DNA from: Cupriavidus taiwanensis
Lineage (GTDB): Bacteria; Pseudomonadota; Gammaproteobacteria; Burkholderiales; Burkholderiaceae
DNA: 64,000 bases
Reading direction: 5' to 3'
Assembly: GCF_900250075.1 (NCBI RefSeq)
Contig: NZ_LT977072.1
Coordinates: forward strand, 235,164-299,163
Notes under the pieces: model-generated
Database searches by the model: none
What the model saw: the letters and a program-made list of their open reading frames with translations, nothing else
Told to the model about the DNA's origin: nothing
Part shown: piece after piece, positions 9,646 through 18,847 of the stretch
How positions within the stretch are numbered: position 1 is the stretch's first letter
Layout: each line of letters begins with the position of its first letter
Made by a program: the position numbers and the translations under genes

Positions 9646-11091
9646 ATGAGAAATTTCGCGTTGCTCATCTTTTCTTTTCTAATCGGGGGCTGCGCCACCG
9701 TTCCGAGCCTGCGCGTTTTCAGTGCGCCCGAACATGCCTGTAACAACGACCCCGCGCTATGTCGGATGGTAGTGACGGCGGAGCAGGTTTGCGCTCTGGG
9801 CGAGAACAACATGGATTCGCGCAAGCCGGATTCGATCGTAATGCGCTTCGACCTGACCGCGGACCCGGCGATGGACAATGCCGTGTCGTCGTGGTACCGG
9901 GGTACGGACAACTTCACTTATAAAACCGCATACGACATGACCCAAGCCCGGGGGCCGCTGGGCAGCCAGGGGCCGCTAGGAGCTTTTGGACCACTCAGTT
10001 ATATCGGACCATTGAGGCTGCGCGGACAAAGCACCCAACCAACCGCTCCTGACAAATCCTACTACAACAACTGGTGCCCTGTACCCGACTCCGAAGATGA
10101 CGACAAGTGCGTCTATGGTTCACATGGTCCCTTGGGTTCATCTTATTCCGCTGGCTTAGGTTGTCCCCTAGGATTTGGTTGCTCCATAGACTTAGATTTT
10201 CCGGCAGATGTGCGAGCACCACTAAACCCTACGGGATACTTCAAGGATATGTATCATCTTCAGGAAAAGAACACTTGGTGGGGCAACTATACGCACAACC
10301 TGGATTCGGCCGGCGTCTGGGGCATTCAAGGGCCACTCGGGCCCACGGGGGCACTCGGCGCCCTCGGGCCCTTGGGGCCGCTTGGCATCTCGGTACAAGC
10401 CGGCATGACCACGACCTCTGACGGCGTGTACAAAGTAGGTTCTGAAACCGTCCGGCAAACTCAGCCAGTGCGCTACAGCCATGACGCCACCGTCTTCAGG
10501 ACATACGAGCTGTTCGAGATGTATTCCAAATCGTATGCGCAGACTATGGGCACCAGCTGTCCCGTCTGCGAAGTTAATGACACCTCTTTTGGCGTTGACT
10601 CGAGCAAACAGGGGGTGGCGGTCAGCGGGGACGAGTATCTTTTTACCGCCAACCACGACCAGTTCGTGTCGATCAACGTTGTGCCGATCAACGCCTTTAA
10701 CGATTATGGTCTGGAGCTTTACCTGTTCAAGGACGGGGGCGAAAACTATACCTTGCTGGCAAGCTCGAAGTCAAACGGGGGTATCAATTTATCATTCTGG
10801 TGGCCATACTGGAAGATTGGCGATGGCCTGATGGACTTTATCGTGATGCGCGTCAAACCGGGGGAAATGTTCAGGATCAGGGTTATTCAGCAGCAATTGC
10901 AGGAGCCATCTTTCCCTGGTTACTATTTGTTCACGACCGGTTCCGGGCTGGCCGAGACAACCAACGGCTTGACCAACATGAACCCGGATATCTGGGGTCC
11001 AAGACTCCAACAGGATGGGACCAAGCGCTTCAACATCAGCGGCGCACATCAGCAGTGGGAGGCGTGGGAAGGTGTGGGAGAAGGCCGTTGA
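9646..11091 (+). CDS. Lipoprotein with collagen-like GPLG / Gly-X-Y repeats
   Basis: A 481-residue predicted lipoprotein. The N-terminus MRNFALLIFSFLIGGC is a type II signal peptide with the lipobox Cys at position 16. Two segments show a glycine every third residue: one at about residues 103-128 (GPLGSQGPLGAFGPL...) and one at about 226-251 (GPLGPTGALGALGPLGPLG), with shorter GPLGSS and CPLGFG pieces between. The rest is rich in aromatic and polar residues, and the C-terminal 200 residues look like a beta-rich domain. It stands alone in IS debris and appears intact. It is probably a surface-exposed or outer-membrane-anchored protein. No known family could be assigned; the repeats recall bacterial collagen-like proteins but are much shorter. 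Confidence 0.75.
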   Translation: MRNFALLIFSFLIGGCATVPSLRVFSAPEHACNNDPALCRMVVTAEQVCALGENNMDSRKPDSIVMRFDLTADPAMDNAVSSWYRGTDNFTYKTAYDMTQARGPLGSQGPLGAFGPLSYIGPLRLRGQSTQPTAPDKSYYNNWCPVPDSEDDDKCVYGSHGPLGSSYSAGLGCPLGFGCSIDLDFPADVRAPLNPTGYFKDMYHLQEKNTWWGNYTHNLDSAGVWGIQGPLGPTGALGALGPLGPLGISVQAGMTTTSDGVYKVGSETVRQTQPVRYSHDATVFRTYELFEMYSKSYAQTMGTSCPVCEVNDTSFGVDSSKQGVAVSGDEYLFTANHDQFVSINVVPINAFNDYGLELYLFKDGGENYTLLASSKSNGGINLSFWWPYWKIGDGLMDFIVMRVKPGEMFRIRVIQQQLQEPSFPGYYLFTTGSGLAETTNGLTNMNPDIWGPRLQQDGTKRFNISGAHQQWEAWEGVGEGR

Positions 11092-11273
11092 AGGAATGAC
11101 AGCAACCAGATCCCGCTGACGTCGCCAAATCCTTTCGCCGCCCGAGGAAAGGCGTAAAAACAGAAATCGTGAGACTGCATTGCGCTGACATGAAGGTCGG
11201 CGCGCGTTCCGCCATCGCCGGATCCGACAAAGCTACCAAGCCTGTCAGACATTTTTGTGTTTAGGGCATATCA

Positions 11274-12376
11274 TGCCACGCAAAACTAAGACGAGCCAAG
11301 CCGCAGACCGTGAGCCCCCGACCATCTCCGATGACCTGATTGCCCATTCGTCAAGGGTCCGATGACCGCCGAGGCGGTGCAGGACGCCTCCTCGGCGTTC
11401 AGGACGGCCCTGATCGATCGGGCCCCTCGGCGCCGAGCTCGGTCATCACCTGGGCTACCCAGCTGGTGCCGAGCGCCGGTGCATCTCGGCCAAGCAGCGC
11501 AAGGCAAGGGCGCCAAGACGGTTCTGACCGAAGATGGCCACTGCGGGTCGACATCCCACGCGACCGCGGACGCCAGCTTCGCTTCGCTCCGATCCTGATC
11601 CCCAAGCACGAGCGGCACTTCACCGGGTTCGACAACAAGATCATCGCCATATACGTCCGGGGCATGACAGTGCGCTAGATCCAGACGTTGCTGGCCGAGC
11701 AGTACGGCACCGAGGTCTCGCCCTAGTTCATCAACTCGGTGACCGATGCGGCCATGAAGGCATGTACCCGGTGGTGTTCTTCGACGCGCTGCGGGTAATG
11801 TCCGCACCGTTCGATGAGATGGGCGGCAAGCACAGCGTGAATCTCGTTCTTGAGCCGCGTCCGCTGCCGCACGGTGGCCTTAAGGGCATGAAACAGGCCT
11901 TGAATGCGGTGTTTCCGAATACGACGCTGCAGACCTGCATCGTGCATCTGGATCCGGAACAGCCTGGAGTACGCCGGCTGGAAGGAGCGCCGGGCCGTAG
12001 CAGCGGCTCAAGCCTGTGTACACCGCACCCACCGTCGAAGCCGCGCCCTTCGAGCAAGGGAAATGGGGTATGGACTATCCTCCGATCGCCGCGTCGTTGC
12101 GTCGCGCCTGAGATCAGGAGATCCCGTTCTTTACGTTCCCGTCGGCGATCCGCCGGATCATCTACACAACAAACGAAAGTATCCAACGCAGCGCAGTTGC
12201 GCAAGATCGTCAAGACACTGGGCCACTTCCCCAGCCATAACGCGGCCACCAAGCTGCTATGGCTGGCCCTGCGCAACATCATCAGGAAGTGCGGCAGTTC
12301 AACGCACGACTGGAAGGCTGCCATGAACCAGTCTGCGATCCTCTACGAAGAACGCTTCACTCATACGCATCGTTGA
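11274..12376 (+). pseudogene. IS256-family transposase pseudogene
   Basis: Mutator-type transposase fragments in several frames. They begin at 11274 (MPRKTKTSQAADREPPTISDDLI), continue with KGPMTAEAVQDASSAF, VLTEDG, DIPRDR, ILIPKHERHFTGFDNKIIA, MYPVVFFDALRV, HGGLKGMKQALNAVFPNTT, RRIIYTTNESIQ and end with ALRNIIRKC...DWKAAMNQSAILYEERFT. Several single-base shifts, an internal stop (at the TVR position near 11676) and deletions separate the blocks. The element is dead. I could not define its terminal repeats. Confidence 0.88.
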
Positions 12377-12676
12377 GATAATGCCGGCTCACCGGTCAAG
12401 CTGACGGTGAGCCTTTAACTGCCCTGCACATAAAACGACTGCCAGCCCCGAAGATCTCCCCTATCCGGTTCTCGGACAGACGATGGTGCGCCCGGAACGT
12501 GGATTGCTCACTTGACACCGCCCCGCTATGGGGGTCAAACATCGCCCATCGGAGAACCATAATATGGCGCTGGGACACCACGGCTCATCAAAAGTCATTC
12601 AGATTCAACCACTAGTGAACGCCGTGTCCCCTCATCTGAATATGCGAACTGCGCAGAGCAAAGATGCTGACACCCT

Positions 12677-12826
12677 TCAGGGATTCCCAAAGATTGAGCA
12701 GAAGACAGCACTAAACACGTCGAACGGTATGCACGCATGTTCCGACGGGGCGGCAGCATTTGCCACCACCCCGATTAGCATAGCTATCACCACACCGTTA
12801 CACAGTACCCACTTCATTTTGGACAT
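12677..12826 (-). CDS. Small secreted Cys-containing peptide
   Basis: A 49-codon gene. The start ATG at 12826 is preceded by AAAGGAGCGATA, a very strong ribosome site. Residues 1-26 form a good signal peptide: MSKMKW, a hydrophobic core (VVIAMLIGVV) and an ANAAA cleavage site. The mature part of about 23 residues (PSEHAC...SIFGNP) has two Cys and ends in a short hydrophobic stretch. No family is recognised. The strong ribosome site together with a complete signal peptide makes a chance frame unlikely. It has no same-strand partner gene, and function is unknown. Confidence 0.6.
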   Translation of the reverse strand: MSKMKWVLCNGVVIAMLIGVVANAAAPSEHACIPFDVFSAVFCSIFGNP

Positions 12827-13065
12827 TATCGCTCCTTTCCGAAAAGTTACCAGGTTTTAAGTCCTGCGACGCACTGCACAGTCGGCAGGCAAGCATGGAC
12901 CGCACGCTCTGTGCGCGACTTGTGTCCAAGCATCTACCAGGCCATGTGGGCCTCAACCGCTCTCCGCCCCAAAGGGCACAGGCAATAACGCATTAGCGGG
13001 AAATTGCATCGCGCACCTGCGTCAGCTATCCAACAATGAACGTTTGATTTCTTTCACTCTGACAA

Positions 13066-13314
13066 CATCGAAGCGCTCAAGGCCCCGCTGCTGGAGCGCG
13101 ATGCCCGCATCGGGCATCTGCAGTACATGGTCGAACCGCAGAAGGCAGCGACGGCAACGGACAAGGCGGAGATCGAGCATCTCAAGTTGCTGATTGCAAA
13201 GCTGCGCCGCATGCAGTTCAGCCGTCGCTCGGAGGAGCCGGACCGCCAGATTGAACAGCTCGAACTGCGCCTGGAAGAACTCAGGGCCGACGAAGGTTGC
13301 GCCAACGCTTTGTG
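13066..13314 (+). mobile_element. IS66-family transposase (TnpC) N-terminal fragment
   Basis: Reads ALKAPLLERDARIGHLQYMVE, then EIEHLKLLIAKLRRMQFSRRSE and DRQIEQLELRLEELRADEG, the characteristic N-terminal coiled coil of IS66 TnpC proteins. It stops at about 13314 and the zinc-finger and catalytic parts are missing. Bases 13315-13606 continue with an unassigned open stretch (for example GGPKPLRLLFLQRPRLLQHI), which I cannot place. Confidence 0.75.
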
Positions 13315-13685
13315 ACCGAATCGGCCAGCATCCCAACGGCACGCCCCTCTCGCAGTATGGCTGGATTGAAGCCGGCGCCACGGTCAGCGAGACTTACCGG
13401 GTCGCATCGAGATTGCCCGCAAGGCCCAGGGTGTGGCGCTCTGTGACGCACCGGGCGGACCAAAGCCTCTGCGCCTGCTATTTCTCCAGAGACCACGCCT
13501 TTTGCAGCATATTGCCGACATGCTCGACGGCAGCTATCCGCGGTACGCCCGGACCCGCGCAAGGCTCGCGGAACGGCGCAACCGATATGGCCGGGCACGG
13601 TACTGACCCCCGCCTGCTGGCAGTGTCCGCCTCAGTGAGGCGGCAGGGGTGTGGGTGATGCCAAATCCAGTATATAACAGCGAGC

Positions 13686-14612
13686 ATGGAACAAATGGAC
13701 TCACTCTGGCTCACGAATCCCACCTTGGCCTACCGAGACTGGCAAGCGCGGGAGGCCACCGGCGTGGATCGCCGGCCATTCTCGGCGCGCTCGATTGTCC
13801 AGCACCAGGCGATGTTCGAGCACTTTCGCAGGCACCTGTTGGCGCGCGGCGCCAGCATCCTCTCGTTCGGCGCCGATGATATCGACGCGTTCTGGCAAAC
13901 GACCGATGCGCGGTCCTACGCCCAGGCTACCCGGGTGCGGTACGTCAAGCTGCTGGACCGCCTGTGCCGGCATCTGGTCTTCTCCGGTGTCCGACACGAC
14001 AACCCGGCGGCCGCGCTGCTTGCTGCCGAGCGATGGCCCGATCGCGAGCCGACGCCGCAGTACCTGGACGCGGCCCAGGATGCGCGCCTGCAGGCCTTCC
14101 TGCAGGCGCCTGGCGTGGATCTAGCCAGTCAGCGCGGCCGCGCGATCGTAGCAATCTTCCTGGCCACCGGCATCACAGCGTCAGAAGCCCGTGCCGCACG
14201 ACTGGTAGATCTGCAACTCGACGCGAGCCCGCCCTATCTGTTCGTGCCGGCGCATGGACCTCGGGAGGCCCGCACCGTGCACCTGCAGGAATTCGCCGTG
14301 CCGCTCCTGCGCGTCTGGCTCGCCCGGCGTACGACACAGCCCATCGACAGCGACCTGCTTTTCACACTGACGCCGGAAGGCCGACCCATCACGGATATGA
14401 GCTTTGGGCGGATCGTGTCCGCTGCGCTGGAAGCAATCGGATTTGCTGGCGCTGAGCCGAGCCCGCGCACGCTGCGCAATACGTTCTGCCGGCGCCTGCT
14501 GCTCGCAGGCCTGCCGCGCGAGATCGTCAGTCGCATGCTGGGGCTGGCCAGCCACCGCACGTGCGACCGCATTGCGGCAACCATAGAATCCGAAGACGGA
14601 GACCAACCATGA
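13686..14612 (+). CDS. Tyrosine recombinase-like protein lacking most catalytic residues
   Basis: A 308-residue protein with the two-domain layout of tyrosine site-specific recombinases: an N-terminal SAM-like core-binding region (about residues 1-125) and a C-terminal catalytic fold. The first active-site box normally TGLRxSE reads TGITASEA, so the Arg is replaced. The second box normally HxLRH reads PRTLRNTF and keeps only one Arg. The third box GH is GL, and the nucleophilic Tyr position falls in a segment TCDRIAATIE with no Tyr. The fold is kept but catalysis is unlikely. The stop overlaps the start of the small gene at 14609 (ATGA), suggesting co-translation. It marks the left boundary of the coherent backbone. 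Confidence 0.75.
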   Translation: MEQMDSLWLTNPTLAYRDWQAREATGVDRRPFSARSIVQHQAMFEHFRRHLLARGASILSFGADDIDAFWQTTDARSYAQATRVRYVKLLDRLCRHLVFSGVRHDNPAAALLAAERWPDREPTPQYLDAAQDARLQAFLQAPGVDLASQRGRAIVAIFLATGITASEARAARLVDLQLDASPPYLFVPAHGPREARTVHLQEFAVPLLRVWLARRTTQPIDSDLLFTLTPEGRPITDMSFGRIVSAALEAIGFAGAEPSPRTLRNTFCRRLLLAGLPREIVSRMLGLASHRTCDRIAATIESEDGDQP

Positions 14613-14820
14613 CCATCCCGCTGGAAGCCGCTAAAGCCATCTATAGGCACGCAGTCGACCCCAGAGCCAGCGACGGCGAAGGGGAGGCGTGGTGGGTGCC
14701 GTCGCTGACGAGGCAAATCAGGTCGTCAGCGCCAAGGACGCCGCCACGGCAGCGGCCGTTATTGCCTGGTGGCATCACGATTGGAGCCAGGTGGCAGACA
14801 GCCCAAGGGCCCCTCGTTAG
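14609..14820 (+). pseudogene. Small hypothetical protein downstream of the recombinase, probable frameshift
   Basis: The start overlaps the recombinase stop. The first 25 residues (MTIPLEAAKAIYRHAVDPRA) read well. Near base 14685 a frame change gives the continuation GAVADEANQVV...AAVIAWWHHDWSQVADSP ending at a TAG at 14818-14820. The two halves together make a plausible protein of about 70 residues; in the straight frame the C-terminus is arginine/proline-rich and not protein-like. A one-base indel is the simplest explanation. Function unknown. Confidence 0.5.
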
Positions 14821-14874
14821 ACAGGGGCACGCCCCAATGGGGGCTGTGCCCCCATGGGTTGGTAGAAAAAACGA

Positions 14875-15075
14875 TTAGAGTTCGACGAGATGCGCCACGA
14901 AGCTGCAGTCCTCCTGCGACCCGGCAATGCGCTGCCCTTCCGGGCAAGTCGCAAAGTCCGCGACATGGGCCTCGATTTCGTCGGCGATCTGGCGAAGCCG
15001 GTGCGTCGCCACGGCCGGACCATGGGCACCGCGGAATTCCGGCGCCTGAAGCGAAATGCTAACGAGCATTTCCAT
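14875..15075 (-). CDS. Hypothetical protein, 66 residues
   Basis: Starts at ATG 15075, which has GGGAG five bases upstream and overlaps the end of the gene before it. This suggests translational coupling. The product (MEMLVSISLQAPEFRGAHG) ends in SQEDCSFVAHLVEL and has no recognisable motif. It is the last gene of the short operon that starts with the leader at 15736-15757. About 30 bp after its stop lies a GC-rich hairpin (14829-14856). Confidence 0.55.
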   Translation of the reverse strand: MEMLVSISLQAPEFRGAHGPAVATHRLRQIADEIEAHVADFATCPEGQRIAGSQEDCSFVAHLVEL

Positions 15076-15358
15076 TCGCACTCCCGGATATGGCCAGTTG
15101 CGGGCACTGCTTGCGCAATGCCTTCTGGTTGGTGTCGATATACGTGCGCACGCCGTCCATCATGATGGCCAACTGGTGGTTCAAACAGGCCGCGTCCTTT
15201 GACACCTCGACCTCTTTCGCAGACTCGAAGGCCGCCAGTACCTTCTCCCGCGCAACATCAGCGCCCATCCAGGCCATCACGCGGATAAACGTGTGCACCT
15301 TCTTGCCGCGCGGTAGCAACTTGGCGGCTTCGGCCGCCGGAATCATGATCTTTTCCAT
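15059..15358 (-). CDS. Hypothetical protein, 99 residues
   Basis: A soluble, helix-rich protein beginning MEKIMIPAAEAAKLLPRGKK. No domain recognised. A second possible start (ATG four codons in) has a better ribosome site (GGAAAAG). It lies 60 bp after the small membrane protein gene at 15419 and overlaps the next gene by 17 bp, so the three are probably one operon. Confidence 0.6.
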   Translation of the reverse strand: MEKIMIPAAEAAKLLPRGKKVHTFIRVMAWMGADVAREKVLAAFESAKEVEVSKDAACLNHQLAIMMDGVRTYIDTNQKALRKQCPQLAISGSANGNAR

Positions 15359-15418
15359 CGTCTGCTGAATTCCAAAAGAAATGCCCTCCGAAGAGGGCGA
15401 TGCATGGGGCGGTACCGC

Positions 15419-15649
15419 TCAGAGCCAGGCCGAACGGACGAGATTCATGACGCTGCGTGTCCTGCGAAGCTTGCGCACATGGGAGGCAAGCCACAGCATC
15501 GAGATCAGGGTAATCGCAAGACCACATCCAAGCAACTGCGGTCGCAGAAGACCGCTATCCGAAGCGGTGACGACAAAGAAGAGCGCGACGAACAACACGG
15601 CAACGATCGCGAGGACCGCACCGCCAGACGCGCGAGACTGAACAACCAT
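15419..15649 (-). CDS. Small two-helix membrane protein, paralogue of the 40759-40968 product
   Basis: A 76-residue protein. The start ATG at 15649 has AGGAG upstream. Two hydrophobic helices (GGAVLAIVAVLFVALFFVVT and LLGCGLAITLISMLWL) flank a short charged loop, followed by a basic tail (RKLRRTR). The first helix shares the pattern AVLAxVxxLFxALxFVVTxxD with the protein at 40759-40968, and both genes directly follow the same type of structured leader. Function unknown. Confidence 0.65.
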   Translation of the reverse strand: MVVQSRASGGAVLAIVAVLFVALFFVVTASDSGLLRPQLLGCGLAITLISMLWLASHVRKLRRTRSVMNLVRSAWL

Positions 15650-15678
15650 GGCAAGACTCCTGTTGAACGGAAGCCTTG

Positions 15679-15797
15679 CCCATAGGGACAAGGCCCCTAT
15701 GGGTGAAGAAAAAGCTGTGCCGGCAGAGCCGGCAAGGTCGATGCGTCAAAGACGCGGTAAGCACGGCAATTCTAGCGCCCAAACTCCCGCGCTTCAA
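15679..15797 (-). promoter_or_regulatory. Structured leader, copy 1, with promoter
   Basis: On the minus strand: -35 TTGAAG (15792-15797), 17 bp, -10 TAGAAT (15769-15774), then hairpin P1 (GCGTC-TTT-GACGC, 15736-15757 with the conserved ATCGACC), hairpin P2 (GCCGGC arms, 15719-15733), a short T-rich linker and hairpin P3 (CCCATAGGG arms, 15679-15703). The gene at 15649 follows. Confidence 0.8.
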
Positions 15798-15805
15798 AAG
15801 AAAAA

Positions 15806-15833
15806 TGCCCGCCCCCTTTTCGGGGAGCGGGCA
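15806..15833 (-). terminator. Intrinsic terminator after the SbcC-like gene
   Basis: Minus-strand stem TGCCCGCTCCCC with its complement and a 4-nt loop, followed by TTTTTCTTTT. The T-tract overlaps the -35 of the next leader promoter, so this terminator and promoter are packed together. Confidence 0.85.
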
Positions 15834-15859
15834 TAGGCAAAGATGGAACGTGGGCGCGA

Positions 15860-18184
15860 CTACTGGGCAGCCAGCGCAACGACATCGATGACACCATCTG
15901 CGTCGTCGACGAGGTCTGGCGTCTGGGAAATGAAGAACTCGCGCTCGTAACCCCCGACCCGCAGCACTTCGCGCTTCATCTTCATGAAGGCGCGCTTACG
16001 CTCCGGATCCAGCGGCCCGTCTGCCTCGTCGGTGAAAAGCGTCTGGAAGGCATGCTGCGCGTGCTGCGCCCGGTAAAGCGCAATACCCCGGGTCAGGCAT
16101 TCGTTGATCCACACCTTCTGCCCTCCACTGATCACGCCAAACTCCTTCGAGCTGTCGTTCTCAGCGTCGAGCACGGCGATGGAGAACCCCTCCCTGGCTT
16201 CGCCGCTGGCAAGCAGCGTCTGCGTCTGGATCGCGATGGTGAATCGCGGTCCGTAGCAGGCGAGCAGCAGATCGTTGACGATGCGGGTAATGGCTGGTCC
16301 GGCGTCATCGATCGACAGCGCGATCACGCCGTCGTTGCCAAGGCCCTTGCCGAGGAGCTTCCACAGCGCAATCTCGTCGGACAGGCGTTGAACCTGCGCT
16401 TCAAGATTGGGCAGACCAGCGAGCTCGCGCTCGATGCGGTCGCGATCGGTGGCCAGGGCACTCTGACGACGGATCAGTGTTTCGATCCTGCCGTCGGCTG
16501 CACTCACCGCCTCGCGAACACCCACGATGCGCCGATCCAAGTCAGCGATCAAGGCCGTCACGTCCGTGATAGCCAACGCATCCACCTCCCGCTGCACTGC
16601 GGCGAGTTGGGATTCAACATCCTGGATATCCCGGGCATGCCGGCTGCTCCGTTCAGTCTCCTCCCTCGTCACCGCGGCCAGATCGCAGCGGGCCTTCTCA
16701 AGAGCGGCCGTAGCACTGTCAAGCAAAGGGCGCTGAGCCGCCAGAGCGGTCAGGCGCTGCAGTTCCTGGTTGTCCCGCGTGATATCGCGCTGCAGCACCG
16801 CCACCGCTTCCCGTGCCGCCGGCAACCGCTGCAAGCTGACCTCCATCGGCTTCAGGGCTTCCTGCTTCTCCCTGTAGCTGGTGCGCAGCTTTGTCACGAC
16901 GACGGCCTGTTCCTCGTACTGTCCCTTGGCCTCGCGGGCCTGGGCCAGCAACGGGCATTGGCTGTGCATCGCATGGCCGGTGCAAGGAACCGTATCCATA
17001 ACATCGGTCTGGGCCTTGAGCGTTCGCGCCAGCTTCGCTGCCACCGAGCCTCGCTGTTCCATCTCGCGAAGCTCTGCTGCCAGTGTCGCATGCCGCGTCG
17101 CCACGGCTTCGACCTCGGCAAGCTCCCGCTGCCTGTCGGCAAGCTGTGCGTAGCGCTGGCCAAGGTCCAGCTGGACCGTATCACGTCGTGCAGCCGCTGC
17201 GGTGATCGCCTCGGATTGGGAAAGGGTTGCCTCACTGGCGGTGGCGGCCTGCTCAAGTTCCCGCCGGCGCGCGGCAGCCTTGGCCGCCGCCGCACGATCA
17301 TCCGCAGCCAGCTGCTGGCTACGTGCCCCGAGTTCCCGCTTGCGCTGATGCAACTCGCGCAACCGGGCCTCGGTACCGGCTGAGGCTGCCTGCTTGGCCG
17401 CCAGCGTGGCACGCTCCTGCTCCAGCTTACTGCCGCAGCTCAACTGCTCCGCGCGCAGCGCCCGGGCCGATTCGAGAGCCTGGTCAAGCTCGCGAACCTC
17501 AGCAGTCATCGACACTGCGGTGTCGCGCTTGCCGGACAGCACAAGCACGTCCCGCTGCAGGGTATCGAGCGACCGGCTCAACGCCTTCGCCACATCGCCC
17601 GCCTTCGCCGACAACTCGCGCAGGTGATCGATGCCGAGCAACTCCGCTAGCAACCGCTTGATCTCGGTCGGCTGGTAGCTCGCCAAAGGACGTCGGTTCT
17701 GTGGAGAAAAGACGCTGGTGAAGAAGGCTTCGGCGGAGCCGAGCACCGAGTCAAGGCACCGGCCGTAGGTGTCGGCCTTGCCGTCGGATACGGTTCCGTC
17801 TGGCAGCTGCACGGGATTCCAGGCGCCGACGGCATCCTTCTCGAACAAGTAGTACTCCGCCTTACGGCTCTTGCCCGGGTTGCGGAATGCAAACGCCGAC
17901 CGATAGACCTTGCCACCATGCTCCCACTCTAGATCCTTCTCAGCGCGGGGGGCGCAAAGGTGGTCCCAGTACGAGAATGCATCGGCCGACATCTTGCTGG
18001 CATGGCTTGGCATGATGGGATAGGGATGCAGGTTGTCCATGATCGTCGTCTTGCCGGCGCCGTTCGGGCCAACAATCGCGATCAGGCCGCCAGGCAGATC
18101 CGTCAGATCCACCGTCACGCTATCGCGATGCATGCCATCGCGGATGCCGTGAAAGCCCGCAAGGGTCAGTTTGAGTGGGCGCAT
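15860..18184 (-). CDS. SbcC/Rad50-like ATPase
   Basis: A 774-residue SMC-like ATPase, shorter than chromosomal SbcC (about 1,000). Walker A is GPNGAGKTT (residues 39-47), the ABC signature is SGGQK and Walker B/acidic residues lie in LFTDEADGPLD near the C-terminus. Between them are long Ala/Glu/Arg-rich coiled coils. The usual CxxC zinc hook is not obvious; the only central Cys pair is in PCTGHAMHSQCPL, spaced eight apart. The start ATG overlaps the gene at 18166-18687. The SbcD-like nuclease gene lies upstream (18848-20254). Together they would process DNA ends or hairpins during replication or repair of the element. Plasmid-borne SbcCD-like pairs are known. Confidence 0.85.
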   Translation of the reverse strand: MRPLKLTLAGFHGIRDGMHRDSVTVDLTDLPGGLIAIVGPNGAGKTTIMDNLHPYPIMPSHASKMSADAFSYWDHLCAPRAEKDLEWEHGGKVYRSAFAFRNPGKSRKAEYYLFEKDAVGAWNPVQLPDGTVSDGKADTYGRCLDSVLGSAEAFFTSVFSPQNRRPLASYQPTEIKRLLAELLGIDHLRELSAKAGDVAKALSRSLDTLQRDVLVLSGKRDTAVSMTAEVRELDQALESARALRAEQLSCGSKLEQERATLAAKQAASAGTEARLRELHQRKRELGARSQQLAADDRAAAAKAAARRRELEQAATASEATLSQSEAITAAAARRDTVQLDLGQRYAQLADRQRELAEVEAVATRHATLAAELREMEQRGSVAAKLARTLKAQTDVMDTVPCTGHAMHSQCPLLAQAREAKGQYEEQAVVVTKLRTSYREKQEALKPMEVSLQRLPAAREAVAVLQRDITRDNQELQRLTALAAQRPLLDSATAALEKARCDLAAVTREETERSSRHARDIQDVESQLAAVQREVDALAITDVTALIADLDRRIVGVREAVSAADGRIETLIRRQSALATDRDRIERELAGLPNLEAQVQRLSDEIALWKLLGKGLGNDGVIALSIDDAGPAITRIVNDLLLACYGPRFTIAIQTQTLLASGEAREGFSIAVLDAENDSSKEFGVISGGQKVWINECLTRGIALYRAQHAQHAFQTLFTDEADGPLDPERKRAFMKMKREVLRVGGYEREFFISQTPDLVDDADGVIDVVALAAQ

Positions 18185-18687
18185 TCGGCCACCTCCGCAC
18201 CAGTAAAGGAATGCAGGTAGTCGGCCGGCACTTCCATCGCTTCGCCCTCGAACACGGGCAGCTCAGGAACTTCCGGCATGTCCTGCTCCGGCTGGCCAGC
18301 AATGGCGCGTTCGACAGAACGCACCGCGGCAGAGAACTGGCTTGCGGCCATCTCGAGCAGCGCCTTCCAGTCATCCAGGCCGGTAATGGCCTTCAGCTCC
18401 AGGGCGCTCCACTGCCCGGCAAAGCCGTTCGAGAACGACCAGATCAGGTCCTGCATCTCCTTGGACGGTGCAACGGAAAACCAGGTGTTTCCACCATCGG
18501 TGGCAATCGCCATCACGAGCATGTGTCCGCGCTTGGCGATCACCGCTCCGCGATCGCGGCCAAAGGGCTCGTACAGCATGCACTGCGTGAAGCCGTGCTG
18601 GTCACACAGGCGTTTCGCCAGTTCGGTGCGTGCCAGGGCAGCCTCGGCGACATGGACCCACGAAGGGCCAGCGTGGTAAAGAATCAT
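18166..18687 (-). CDS. Hypothetical protein between SbcD-like and SbcC-like genes
   Basis: A 173-residue soluble protein starting MILYHAGPSWVHVAEAALAR. I chose ATG 18687 because the longer frame upstream contains the leader hairpins and is not protein-like. No known domain; the C-terminal 50 residues are acidic and proline-rich (PEQDMPEVPELPVFEGEAME). Its stop lies within the start of the SbcC-like gene, so the two are translationally coupled and may act together. Confidence 0.7.
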   Translation of the reverse strand: MILYHAGPSWVHVAEAALARTELAKRLCDQHGFTQCMLYEPFGRDRGAVIAKRGHMLVMAIATDGGNTWFSVAPSKEMQDLIWSFSNGFAGQWSALELKAITGLDDWKALLEMAASQFSAAVRSVERAIAGQPEQDMPEVPELPVFEGEAMEVPADYLHSFTGAEVAECAHSN

Positions 18688-18715
18688 CTTGCACTCCAGT
18701 GTGGGCGGAGCGCGC

Positions 18716-18785
18716 CCCTGACGGGTAGCACCCGCCAGGGTAAGAAGGAATTGGATACTGCTGGGTCGATGCGTCAATGACGCGG
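18716..18785 (-). promoter_or_regulatory. Structured leader, copy 2
   Basis: Minus-strand P1 hairpin GCGTC-ATT-GACGC with ATCGACC (18764-18785), no clear P2, and P3 with CCCTG.CGGGT arms (18716-18740), just upstream of the gene starting at 18687. No good -10 box is seen at the usual distance. Confidence 0.7.
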
Positions 18786-18847
18786 GTGAAACCGGGTTTC
18801 GACAGCCCATGCGGCTGTCGGAACATGGCTTGCGCATGCTCTAAGGG

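Noticed and set aside
12528..12860. Plus-strand frame of 110 codons
   Set aside because: It is antisense to the better supported secreted-peptide gene and has low protein character and no ribosome site.
14820..14860. GC hairpin with CCCCCAT arms considered as a thirteenth leader
   Set aside because: It resembles the P3 hairpin but lies after a gene, and no P1 hairpin or ATCGACC is present.
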